From contig NC_088708.1 of NCBI RefSeq assembly GCF_963576615.1, positions 28,093,191-28,157,190 on the forward strand: a DNA stretch of 64,000 bases, given 5' to 3'. Below the pieces are notes generated by a model. It worked only from the letters and a program-made list of their open reading frames with translations, was not told where the DNA came from and ran no database searches. The stretch comes from Watersipora subatra. Lineage: Eukaryota; Bryozoa; Gymnolaemata; Cheilostomatida; Watersiporidae. The position numbers and the translations under genes are program-made. Positions 1-10,800 of this stretch are shown piece after piece. The stretch's first letter is position 1. Every line of letters begins with the position of its first letter.

Positions 1-2600
1 AAATTGTTTACTAACTTTGCCAACACATTCAAATTGCCAAAACCGTACAATGACACTATTTGAAGTAACTCCGCATGCAAAATATACTAAAATTATCTAG
101 CTAAACGCAACTAAAGGAATTTGTGTCAGTGACAAAGATGTACGTAGCTGCTGACCAGTAGGCTATTACAAAATGTTGAGCATAGCCTATGTATCAAAAG
201 GTGCTTAGTTAATTTGTATTTGGGCTTCAAACAGTCAAATGGCTGAAAACAACTATCAAAATATTTGTAAAAATTGGTTCTTATGTAGGCCTATATATTA
301 TTGTATAGAAAAATATGTAGGTATTCATATTATTATTATTACAAATTTGGATATTGAGTTCTTTCAGACTTTTCATGCATTACAAGGTGGCATTTTAGCA
401 TGACTCACTGTAGTAAAGCTTTGTTTACTAATTTCAACATTATTCATGAAAAATTGTAATATCTTCGTAAATTATTGCTCGTAAGTGTAGATGCGATTCA
501 GATAGATTTGAAAATGAGTTGAAAGTCAATTTTTGAGTTACAAAACTGAATCAGTTTGAACAATAAAAACTTTAGTCGTATACTTGGTAACTCTAAAAAT
601 AACAAAACAAGTATAAACTAGCTAAAATTATAAAATAATAAAAACAAAATTCAATGAACGACATCGCAAACTTGAAAAGATGTTTATAAAGAGTTTCATA
701 ATAAACATGCTATAACTAATCGTAAAAACCAAACCAAATTATATAAAAACCTTTCTTGATCAATTATAACAACACATTTCATTACTCTATAAACTAACGC
801 ATTCAAAGGTTAATCACTGAAAATTTCTCAAACTAAATGTATGAAGCGGCCAATAAATTACTAGCATAACTTTGTCAAAAGGATTTTGCATTTTAAGAGT
901 TATAAAAAGTAAAATATAACAGCACATAACTATTTAGCAGTGACTAAATACATATTTTACAACAACATAAGCAATTGGCTGTCTATAGGTTACATAATTC
1001 ATAATTTTCAAGATAATGGTTTATACCGAAAATAGTTACCGCATAATTAATTTTAAAAACGAAACCAACTTGAGCGGGTAGAAACGCGCGTGCGCATTAA
1101 ATAAAATGTCATTTCCTGTGTTATAGCTAGATCTTTTGATTCGCCCTTACCCTGCGCATTTATAGCTCCTCAACAAATGTACATTTGTAACTTGAAAAAA
1201 CATCATTTATTTATGTTTTCTGTTGTTTTATTACTATTGAGTGTTAGTAGTTATACATACAGCATCTTAATCAAAATTCTATATTAATTGTTAATATTAA
1301 AACTTAGAAATCTGTGCCAAATTCAAATCCTAATCATCAAATGCTAGATTTGAGCTAACACTCTCAAAATCAACTGCTTCTCTCGTCTTTTTCTTCGTTT
1401 ATCCTCTAAACTGCCCTTTGATCGGGGAAGGGGAGGATCTCCTTGTTGATTTGCAATTTTCTTTTTTTTTACAACAATGTCTCTTGGCTGTCTAGTAGGA
1501 ACATGAAAGGCATAAAAAAGCAGTGCAGTATGCGGAATTTCAAAAGATGGCGTTAATTTAGTTTTAAGTCCCTAGTAGTGCATGGTAAAAAACTGCAAAA
1601 GTAATGATCACTGTTACATGTAAAGGTTTTTGTACCAGATCTTGTTTGTATATTGGTAACGGTCTCAATAGCTTGCTCATATGCATCAATTAGACTTTGT
1701 CTTAAATTATTTTTAATATTTAGTCTTCTTCTTCATGTTAATCACAGTCGCCCCAGGTGGAGCCTTAGAGTGATATGTCTACTGAGGCTTGTGTCTGTGG
1801 TTTGATTGTCCTTTCTGTTATAAGGTTTGGGAGGTGATAAAATAGTTTGTACAGACAAAGTTACAGACATGGTAAAACAGTTTGTGACGGAGGTATTAAG
1901 TCATGTGCTCGATAATAACAACACTGTGAAATGGTATGAGACTAATGGTATGAATGCATGCCCAAGACAATCATTTTTTACATGCACAATGGTAAAAAAG
2001 TTCAGTTTAGCGTTATTATGGGAAGTAATGAAGCCTGTGTGAGTCGAGTAGTGATTGGAGGGTTGTAATGAAAATTTATTAGGTTATGCTATGTCATATG
2101 ATAAGATTTGGTCTTTAGTTTTAAGGTTAGTATACTTTGTTCTCTTCTTGAAAGTGTCCCAGTTTGATGCGTGCATTAGGTCAGTAATGTGATCAAATTT
2201 ATGACTGTTATGTGCCCATCGAAATGCTTTACGATTAGTCACAATATAGACTTGGTTTGAAACAAGGTATATTTACGTCGATACATCTTCATGTCACCTT
2301 CACAACAAGTCATATATAATTAGTGGTGTGTTTGATTAAGGTGAGCAACATTTATCCAAATGACACAGATCGCGAAGTATGTTCGATAGGTTTAATGTCT
2401 ATAAGCAAACAGGTACCTTGATAAGTGAATTTGGTACGCATCAAGTGGGTGCCTCATTGAGAGGTAAGTGTTATATGTCCAATTTAGTGTAAGATATCGA
2501 AGTATTTTTTGTATAAACTTGTAAAATTGTTACTTTGAAGAAATTTTTTAGTATTTCTATCAGTATTCTTTCAATGTGTTTTCGCATGTGTGTGTATCGA
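1..2600. other. AT-rich non-coding stretch at left edge
   Basis: No exon with recognisable protein similarity or good splice signals is visible on either strand. Short open frames, such as one at 1827-2042, have no recognisable domain and look accidental. The sequence is AT-rich with simple runs, for example ATT repeats near 330-340. Confidence 0.4.
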
Positions 2601-2689
2601 AGATTGCCTCAATTTGACAAGTTTTTCACTGGGCTAGATATGAATTCATTGCTGTCACGAATCTCATGGTTTTGTGAAGCGTGTTGTTC

Positions 2690-3420
2690 TATTGCTTTTT
2701 TACAGTTTCAAAGAAGCTAATCCTCGTCTAGTTTTAGGCATTGCCAACACTCTTCCTTCTCTAAATACATGCATCTATTTTGAATTGAACACCTTTGTTA
2801 TGCAACATCTCGAGCGTGTTAACATATTCTGCCTGCTCTCATGTTGCGGCAGCATATTCTATGTCAAGAAGGCATAAAAATTTTTATGCAAAAAACAGTA
2901 TTTTCATGCTTCAGAAAAAAGTGTCTGCTTGATTGCTCTCAGATTGCTTGGCTGTCCTAATCGCTTTTGCTATGGGCATATTGAATATTAGATCCATTTC
3001 TAGAATCATTCCATTATACTTGATATGACCTGTATGTTGGATAATTGTCAGATTCATAGAGTATTTTGGTAAGGGTCTTTGTGGCTTGAATGCGGCTTGG
3101 TTGTATTTGAAAGCATTGAAGTGATAATTTTGAGGTTGATGCCCACTCTAATAAGGACTCAAGATTTTTAAGGAATCTTGTCCCATTTTTGTGGTAGAGA
3201 CAGACGGGTATTTTAGCATGCTATCAGTGAAGAGCTGGACTGAGAAATGTGATACAAATACTATTTGTGGTATGGCCACATTGAGAATTTGTTCCAAATA
3301 GTGAAACTCAAACATAGATAGTAGATTAGTTAACTTGTATAAAGCAAAAACATTGACTTTTAAGGTCTTATTAAGTGAGAACAAGTTGGATGAGAAATAT
3401 GCACATAATTATTTAGGAGT
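2690..3420 (-). mobile_element. Decayed non-LTR (LINE) reverse transcriptase remnant
   Basis: On the minus strand, 3384-3148 encodes an 78-residue open stretch. Its spacing of motifs resembles the region just after the catalytic YADD box of non-LTR reverse transcriptases: a K-x-x-V-F strand, then F-x-Y near the middle, then a degenerate YLG-like segment. Further along the same strand, about 2880-2690, degenerate phrases resemble the thumb and C-terminal part of such proteins (a leucine-rich 'LEMLHNK' helix, then 'MPKTRRGLASL'). Stops and frame changes are frequent, so it is dead. The similarity is weak and judged by eye; the alternative is chance. Confidence 0.3.
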
Positions 3421-4700
3421 TCAACTGGCAAACTTTTAGGTAGCCAACATTAAGTCCATAATTGTTGGTTTGCATAGAAAAGGAATGAAACTTTCGAAGC
3501 ATCAGACATGTATATTTGTGACTATATTTTGTCATAAATGTACTAATAGTTACATTAATAAGAGATTTGTTACCATTATTTGTTGACAGCGCTCGTCCCC
3601 ATCGAGGAATGTCAAACGAGTAGCAGGCACGAGTAACTCAGCAGGAAATTTATGTTCCAAGCACAAGCACTTTTGCAAATGCCCTCATATATTCCAACAC
3701 AAGTCTGTAACCACACTCATGTGCACCTGTAGATAGACTGATACGTACCCCGATATGTACTCTCACACTACTACACATAGTGTGTCAAAACCAAAAATAC
3801 ATCATCAATTCAGAGGTAGTTTCATGCTTTTCAAGAAGAGAAGTTGTAAAAAATATTGTATCTATTCTGCATATGCATGGAACATGGTAATTGTATTTAT
3901 TTTTATGACAAAATAACAAACATATTATGTAAAGCTTTTGTCAAAGTAGTTCAATATTATTTGCTTGAACTATGTTTTCAAATCATAAACAAAGTCACAA
4001 CTATAACTGATCCCAATAAACCCTTAAAACAGCATCCCTTTATTATCGGCATTATTGTAGCAGTCTGTCGGTGCGACAATGATTGGCTTCATAATATTTT
4101 TTTCTAACATCTTCACGTTGTATTGTATTTTACCAACCCTGGCAGTGCATGCGCACTTTTTTTGTATTTCTTTCAAGGGTGTTTTTAAATGACAATCTAG
4201 GCTTCTTTCAATTGTGTTTTCCCTCTCTCTTTCAATTGGGAGTTCAACACTTTAGGGCAGGCAATCATGTTTCCTTTTCTCAACATGTCCAAACTTTCTC
4301 AAATTCATGTGAACAAGAATGTCTTTGAGTACTGTGGCCTTCCTGCACTTGTTAATCTCTCAGTATTAGTGAACTTATCGTTTCATGAGATACCAATGGC
4401 TGATCGTAAATGCCTTATCAAATGTGCATACATTCTATCAGTTTGCACACTGTAAACAGTCTATGCTCTGCATCCTACAAGAAAGCTGCCAGCACGGTAG
4501 ACCGACATATCTAACACTTCATTTTGGTCAATATTTAAATGAAGATGTAAACATGCAGTGTTGTTACAATTATTCAGAATTATTAGCAAACATTAGGTCA
4601 TCATATTAGGTCAACTGTAGTTTGATAGAGAAGCTGCTAATTTGATAGTGTTGATGGAGATGTTTAATCAACATAAAATCATCATCAGATTCGGGATCGC
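3421..4700. other. Non-coding stretch, no recognisable gene
   Basis: Several open frames of 60-85 codons occur (for example 3856-4107 and 4267-4609, plus strand), but none shows a domain, plausible splice partners or codon use like the true exons nearby. Nothing else is supported. Confidence 0.35.
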
Positions 4701-4713
4701 TATTGAACCATAA

Positions 4714-5109
4714 CTAGCTTTTTAGGAACGGAAGTTGGGGATGTTTAGTCTGATTTAGAATGATAGAGATGAGTGTCTTAAAACCCATTATTATCTAAAT
4801 TCAGCCTTCAAAGTAATCCCAGTCTTTTATGAAGGGTAGATAAATTTTTTAAAACTGTTTGTAGCTTGTTACAGGATGTTTAATCACAAAACAGCGTTGT
4901 TATCGCGCTTTTTGAGCTCATTTTTCTCGGCATTCAGCCTATTAAACATCCTGCAACAAGCTACGAGTAATTTTGAGTAGTTGATCTACCCTTCATATAA
5001 GACAGATGATTTTGAAGGCTGAATTTAGATAATAATGGGTTTTAAGACACCCATCTCTATCATTCTAAATCGGACTAAACATCCCTGAATTCCAATCCTA
5101 AAAAGCTAG
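4714..5109. repeat. Foldback element: ~170-bp inverted repeat
   Basis: The arm 4714-4884 is the imperfect reverse complement of 4941-5109. Both outer ends read CTAGCTTTTTAGGA in arm orientation, and the inner ends read GTAGCTTGTTaCAGGATGTTTAAT. The central spacer, 4885-4940, is about 56 bp. A few mismatches and small indels separate the arms. There is no open reading frame. The shape is that of a foldback or long-TIR MITE. I see no clear target-site duplication. Confidence 0.85.
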
Positions 5110-5817
5110 CATACGTCACATATTTACCGGGGGGAGCTTGTTGTACCGATTGTGTTGTTTTCGAGATCGATATTGAAACGCTATAAAAAGCCTTCATGAC
5201 TTTGAAAGTTAGTGGACCAATCTTTATTTTGAGTACAAAATCGGAATCAGTGTGTCTGATTCACCTAGAAAAAATGATGAAAGTTGTACGTGGCAGTTAT
5301 GGTTTAAGTTTTGTCTGTCACATAAAATTAATATGCAATAATTACAGCTGAGATAATTACATTTAAAATGCTGCACTTAACCATATGACACACACTTCAC
5401 ATCTGGCAAGATTTAGCATGCACCTTGCCCGATGTCATATTTGTCTGCATTTTCTTATAAATGCATTTGTGCTGTCATTACACATGACTTGTGTGTTTCA
5501 CCATTGGTCCATATTTTCTTAAATGGGGATTTGAAAGTGTATCTTGACTGTATAACAGAGGTTGTAGGCAATTATGAACGTATGTCAACAAAATCAACAA
5601 ATATCTTTAGCTCTTTATCTCTAACCTTCGAAACAGTTCTATATTTAAGAGCTGTAAGATTCTCCTTATCTGATGAGTGATGCTAGACTGCATTGAAATT
5701 CATCGCTAAATGCACAACTACACTTTTGAACCTTAAATTGCTCATTTTGATTGCATTTAGTCCCATTATTTTGCTACTTTTATTTGTAATTTTACATAGT
5801 TTGTCAATATATTGGAG
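5110..5817. other. Non-coding stretch
   Basis: Open frames at 5432-5680 and 5693-5887 have no recognisable domain. The second frame runs into the start of the dispersed repeat at 5818, so it is not a gene. Nothing else is supported. Confidence 0.3.
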
Positions 5818-6555
5818 ACTAGCTGTGCTACCCGGTGTTGCCCGGGTAATAAAAAAGTCCTTGGTCAGAAAATTGATTTGTATTTAACATATAACAACAT
5901 TTGCCATTCTAACTTTCAAACCACAAACATATCATGTGAAAAGTGTTTTGTGTAATTGAAATAAACTAAGCGAGAAAATAAAACTTACTGTAAAGGTTTC
6001 TAAACTTTGTCAAACAACTGTAACTTTGAAACTTCATATCATGAGGAAATTTTTCGTGCAGGTCAAATACATTAAGAAAATAGTAAAACGACTATAAAAA
6101 GGTTTAGATGTAAATGTGAAATAATTAGCGAGTAATAGCTAAATTAAGGCGGTTTTGCTACGATTACAATAAAAGATGATTTGGTAATGACACAATTAAT
6201 ACTATTAATAACAATTTGTTGCATAGAAGTGTGTGTATAAAAAGATTACTGTTCCAGCAGAACGTATCCATTAAAATCTTGAATACGATGATACTAGTAC
6301 CACTGATACAAATGTAGCAATGAGACATCGGATTGTCTTTGTCTGACCGAACGGAGAGATTATGCCGAGGCTATTCCTACTCAAGATAATATAATTGGCC
6401 GCCTGAGAAGAATTGGCCTTAACCCCAGATATAGTAATTGAACCTTCCGAAAAATATTTCTTAACTGAGGCGTCATAACGTGTCGCTGCATTAGTAAAAT
6501 AATCAGTGTGTGCTATAGCCAGAATGACAGACATTGTGAAATATATAGATGTAGA
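5818..6555 (+). mobile_element. Composite tRNA-like repeat, long variant
   Basis: It starts with the family signature ACTAGCTGTGCTACCCGG followed by TGTTGCCCGGGTAATA. It then carries the block that includes AACATATAACAACATTTGCC, which is also found at 22.8, 29.8 and 52.3 kb. Positions about 6120-6195 match the copy at 21.4-22.9 kb ('agtaatagctaaat' and 'gatgatttggtaa'). The likely 3' end is near 6525-6555, where GACAGACATTGTGAAATATATA resembles the tail of the other copies. The internal tRNA-like part is poorly preserved. No coding capacity is visible. Confidence 0.7.
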
Positions 6556-7345
6556 TTATGTTTGTAACTGGTGTTTTGGCGATGAAACCTTTAAAGGATT
6601 TGCATTATTGATTAGTTAATTCGAATATATGAAAGATTTGAACAAATAATATCACAGCAGACAAGCAAATGCTAGCAAGTATGTTGCATGCACATGATCT
6701 ACATATTAACAAGGTGGAAGAAAAAACTTTCTTGTAGTACACTGAAACCTGTGCAAAGACTTAGCATTTATATAGCTGTTGGCTATTTCAAGAATTTTAG
6801 GGTTTAGTTAATGAGTAAATAATTACCACTTCTGTGGCTTTTAACTTCAATTTTGATCTCCTAAAATTGCTCGGGTATCTCTAAAATGTATTTTATGATT
6901 TTTTTCGCTAATCTTCTACCTATTAAGATTTTTAATTAAAATCAATATTTTTTGTTTTTAGCGAAATACCATGTTAATAAGCAAATGAAATATATCTAAC
7001 ACTTTCATGTATGTTTATGAATGCAGCAACGCAGTAAGGGTGTCACCAGTATTATCTATCTAGTATTGTTTGGATACGATTCTCAAACAATTTTGTTTGT
7101 CACAAAGTAAAACCATTTTCACTTAACTTGGATTATCAATTATGAACCAATAAATTTGTTGAAAGTTTTCACTATCTGACCAGAGCTATTTATTCTTTGT
7201 ATTGAACTATACACATCAAGGTAGACAAATTAAAATTAACTTTGCTTCTGGAGATTTTAGATCCCATGAGTACCGCAACCTCAAGAAATACTTTTACATA
7301 GCATTTAAGATTGTCTCATTGACATTTTTGCCAACCTACAGAAAA

Positions 7346-8179
7346 ATGGCCGAGCTGAAAGTACAACTTGAGTTCAGTGGTGGTGCAGAACTGCTTTTTG
7401 GCAACCAAAAGACACAAGAAGTTATGTTAGCAAGCCATAAAAAATGGACCATAGGGGACTTGTTGCAATGGATCAAGGTGTGTATGTAAAGTACAGGTTT
7501 CTCAAGTTGATAGCTGTGCCAGTTTTTACTGGCTCATGTAGCACAAGTAACTACAGATTGTTGACTGATATGTTAGTCTTGCTTTCATAGTACAATAGTT
7601 GCATTACTAATGGTAAAACACAAAAACTGCTGAAGCTGATATTTTAGTGTTCGAGAGTATAACTCTCTTTTGACAGTTGCTTTGTAAGAGAGTATAACTC
7701 TCCTTTGACAGTTGCTTTGTAAGAGAGTATAATTCTCCTTTGACAGTTGCTTTGTAAGAGAGTATAACTCTTCTTTGACAGTTGCTTTGTAAGAGAGTAT
7801 AACTCTCCTTTGACAGTTGCTTTTATGAGAAGTAAAACATTACTCAGTAATATTTAGATCTATCAGCACAAAGGGTTGCTCAGTAATTGCTACATTTGCT
7901 TTCTTTACAAATGTGAAAGTATTTCTGCTTCTCATTCTTTTTGAGATTTCTCTAACCTTTTTAGCATGACTGAACTTTTATTTATATCAAAATTCACATT
8001 GGTTGTTACAGGACAATCTGTTGCAAGAAAGACCTGACCTATTTCTCCAAGGCAGTACAGTTCGGCCTGGAATTCTCGTTCTCGTTAACGACACTGATTG
8101 GCTTCTTGTTGGAGAATTGTCTTATGAGATTCAAAATAATGATAGAATATTATTTATATCAACATTACATGGGGGCTAG
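7346..8179 (+). CDS. URM1: Ubiquitin-related modifier 1 (URM1)
   Basis: Two exons, 7346-7477 and 8012-8179, joined in phase 0 across a GT-AG intron, give 99 residues against 101 in human. URM1 is a ubiquitin-fold sulphur carrier. Its C-terminal thiocarboxylate, made by the MOCS3/Uba4 enzyme, supplies sulphur for 2-thiouridine in the wobble position of cytosolic tRNAs, and it can also be conjugated to proteins. Seen here: the N-terminal beta-grasp start with F-S-G-G-A-E-L-L-F, then [10 protein letters not shown] in exon 2, and the diagnostic C-terminus F-I-S-T-L-H-G-G directly before TAG. The ATG matches the family start. A good acceptor-like CTACAG ends five bases upstream of the ATG, so a 5'-UTR intron is possible. 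The 3' end faces FAIM, 484 bp away. Confidence 0.97.
7650..7826 (+). repeat. 35-bp minisatellite in URM1 intron
   Basis: About five head-to-tail copies of a 35-bp unit (AGAGAGTATAACTCTCCTTT plus GACAGTTGCTTTGTA) with few mismatches. Each unit holds the small palindrome GAGAGTATAACTCTC. It lies in the single intron of URM1, about 190 bp before exon 2. Confidence 0.9.
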
Positions 8180-8495
8180 TGAACTTGCCGACTGCCGGTG
8201 AAAGTGAAGGAAGCAATATGTTTTACTAAGCAATTAGTCTCCAAAAGGATGTTTATATATATGGCAATTGTTTTTTTAAATTTTCATCAAATATATTACG
8301 TACAATTATAACAATAAGAAATGGAGGTATAATATGGTTGATTCCGCTAGCTCTCAACATTATGCGTAGTTCAGCTACATGGTCTTTGCCAGGAAAGATA
8401 TGTAAACACTGTTGAGCCGTTATTCAGATATTTTACTATTAGACTATAACTAGCTAGTAAAACTACGTATAACAAAATCACAGCCATTCACATAA

Positions 8496-8501
8496 AATAA
8501 A
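8496..8501 (+). promoter_or_regulatory. Candidate poly(A) signal for URM1
   Basis: The first clear AATAAA downstream of the URM1 stop, about 320 bp away and before the convergent FAIM stop. Position is the only support. Confidence 0.3.
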
Positions 8502-8662
8502 TTTACCGGGGAGCATCACTTGAAATCAGAAACAATACGTGCAAGAGATACAGCATACAGGTGAATTGGTTGAATGTATTAAAAATTAGGTCTGGCATTC
8601 TCAAAAATTGTCAACTAACACATGGAAGTTCGTGTTGCGTTTTTAAAGTAATTCAGGTTCTG

Positions 8663-10049
8663 TCATTCACGTGATGGAGGAATCTCGGCATCGTCGACCA
8701 CTAAACTATGTATTATTCCTTCTCTCCTTTTCCCGCTGCTCACTGCCTTGATATATGCCGCCCGGTCACCAATAGTAAAATGTGTCTCCGTACCATCATC
8801 AGTAAACTCACCCTGTAGATGGCATTGTTCCAGGTTGCTTAGGCTAACCAATAAAACTGAAGGTACACTATGATTTATATCATCAATCTAAAGACCAGTA
8901 GTAGTAGGTTGCCCAATGAAGCATCTCAATAGCGTATAAGCTGTTGTCCCAGAATTCATTTACATGCACATTTTAATGATGCCTTTGTTAGGCATCGATT
9001 TTCTAATAAGCCTATATTTGTCTAAAATATTTTACTCGCATGAAACTCTCTAAATTGGCCATCTATAAAGCTTACCTATTTATTAACAAACCCACTACAC
9101 TATCATCTAAGGCTATCTGCCCAAGCAATTATAAAATCAATAAAACTTACAGTTGTTTCCACCTTGTGTCCATTGACCCAAACATCAAGAGTGTCTTTTT
9201 CTACAAATGGTATATGATAAGCAGCAGTATACTAAGTCGAACGTAATATTGATATTGCTAGAGGCTTTTGCGTTAATAAGTGTATTTACTCAATACAAAA
9301 CCGGGTTGACGCGAATTGCTTTGTCAATAGTTGGAACACTGTTTAATATATATGGCATTTTAAAACTGTGCATTGCTTATCTTATCGGCATGACATAAAG
9401 GGGCTACAATAATGAACATGGCAAGCAGTCCCTTAAAGCTCTGCTGTCACGCTACCAATCTTGTACAACAATGATTTCTATATTTTAGTCCATGGTGCTT
9501 TGTTGGCCTCCAAAATCGCTCAAGTGTTGGTGATAGGTTTAGTCTGGCCTTGTTTCGGATGATAAATAGTCATGATACTACATACCTAGTACGATTCGTG
9601 TCATCACTCCTTCTACTGGCAAGCACCAAGTATTTTGGATTTTTGATCGAGTTTCTGCGAACTTTTCTAAAGGTTTTCCATTCACTTCCAAACTATATTC
9701 ATATGTGAAGCCGTCTGATGCTTGTATCATTATTGCACACTTAGTGTTTTTCTTGCCAATAGCAAAGTTCTCTACGCCGACAAGTTTAAACAACCAATCC
9801 TGTCGATAGATTTCCTAAAATAAACAACTTTTTTAAAGAATCGTAAAATAGTTTTATAGCCTAGATCAAAGAAATTTGATTATAATAAAACTGCCTCAAC
9901 GCTATACCACTTGTGCCTTATGGTTGCCTAACCTTTCCATTTACTCGAATGATGCGTTTCCCCGTGGTGGTTCCATGTTCAAATTCGACGAGATAGATTC
10001 CATCACTTAGGGGCACTTGCCATTGAGCTACTAGATCCTCAGATGCCAT
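8663..10049 (-). CDS. FAIM: Fas apoptotic inhibitory molecule 1 (FAIM)
   Basis: Four coding exons on the minus strand (10067-9933, 9814-9586, 9200-9151, 8812-8663) join in consistent phases to give 181 residues from the ATG at 10049; human FAIM has 179. FAIM is a soluble beta-sandwich protein that antagonises death-receptor killing and protects against stress-induced protein aggregation. Seen here: V-E-F-E-H-G-T-T-T-G-K-R in exon 1, W-L-F-K-L-V-G in exon 2, D-V-W-V-N-G in exon 3, and F-T-D-D-G-T-E-T-H-F with I-K-A-V-S-S-G-K-R in exon 4, all colinear with the vertebrate protein. A second in-frame ATG at 10058 would add three residues. A TTAACAG acceptor sits just upstream, so a non-coding 5' exon is likely but was not found. 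Confidence 0.97.
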
Positions 10050-10539
10050 CAAGGTCATCAAATTCACCTGTTAACACACAAATATCACTTATTGTTACAT
10101 TTTTATTTAGCTGAACCATTTTTGTTACATGGTTGGGTTAGATAGAGATATTGAGACAGACAAGATGAGATTATTCCGCAAGGAAAAACAAATGTCCAAC
10201 ATTTGTTTTTACTCGCGTAGCGATCTCCAAAACAGTTTCTTTTTTAATGGAATTTATAGTTGAGTTGTGCTCAGAGTAAATTACTAAATCGATTTCCCAT
10301 TGTTGGTAGTTAATCAGGGATGTTCAGAAGACTTGTATAAAATGCATGCTTGTCAAGTATTTTCAATAGCATGATACTCTGTGCTTAAATTCCAATGATT
10401 TTCATACTACAGTATTTCAAATGCTTACTTGGAGCATTGCTTTGAGCATTGAGTTGTCAACTAATGTTTTCTTTTCAACATTAGACTAATGCCATAACTA
10501 ACATCTAAAAGAAGCTGCCACTATATTAGATCCAACTTA

Positions 10540-10800
10540 CATGTATATGTTTCATTGTATGCTGCTCACTATCTCTGATCATAGTTATGTATGTCACCAT
10601 ATGCAGCCACACCATCTCATGTTTTTACACACGTATGTTGCTGTACTATCTCCTATTTTATTTGTGTATGTCACCATATGTAGCTCCTCTATCTTTTATA
10701 TTTATATATGTCATATGCTGCTGTACTCTCTCCTATTCTACTTACACATTATTATATGGGCAGCATACTATTATATGCTGCCCCACCAGCCCAGATACTA
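10540..10800. repeat. Degenerate tandem repeat rich in TATGCTGC
   Basis: Roughly 45-55-bp imperfect units containing 'tgtcaccatatg', 'gctgctgtactatctcctatttta' and 'tatgctgc' recur four or five times. The 117-codon open frame across it (10541-10894) is low complexity and is taken as a by-product of the repeat. Confidence 0.55.
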
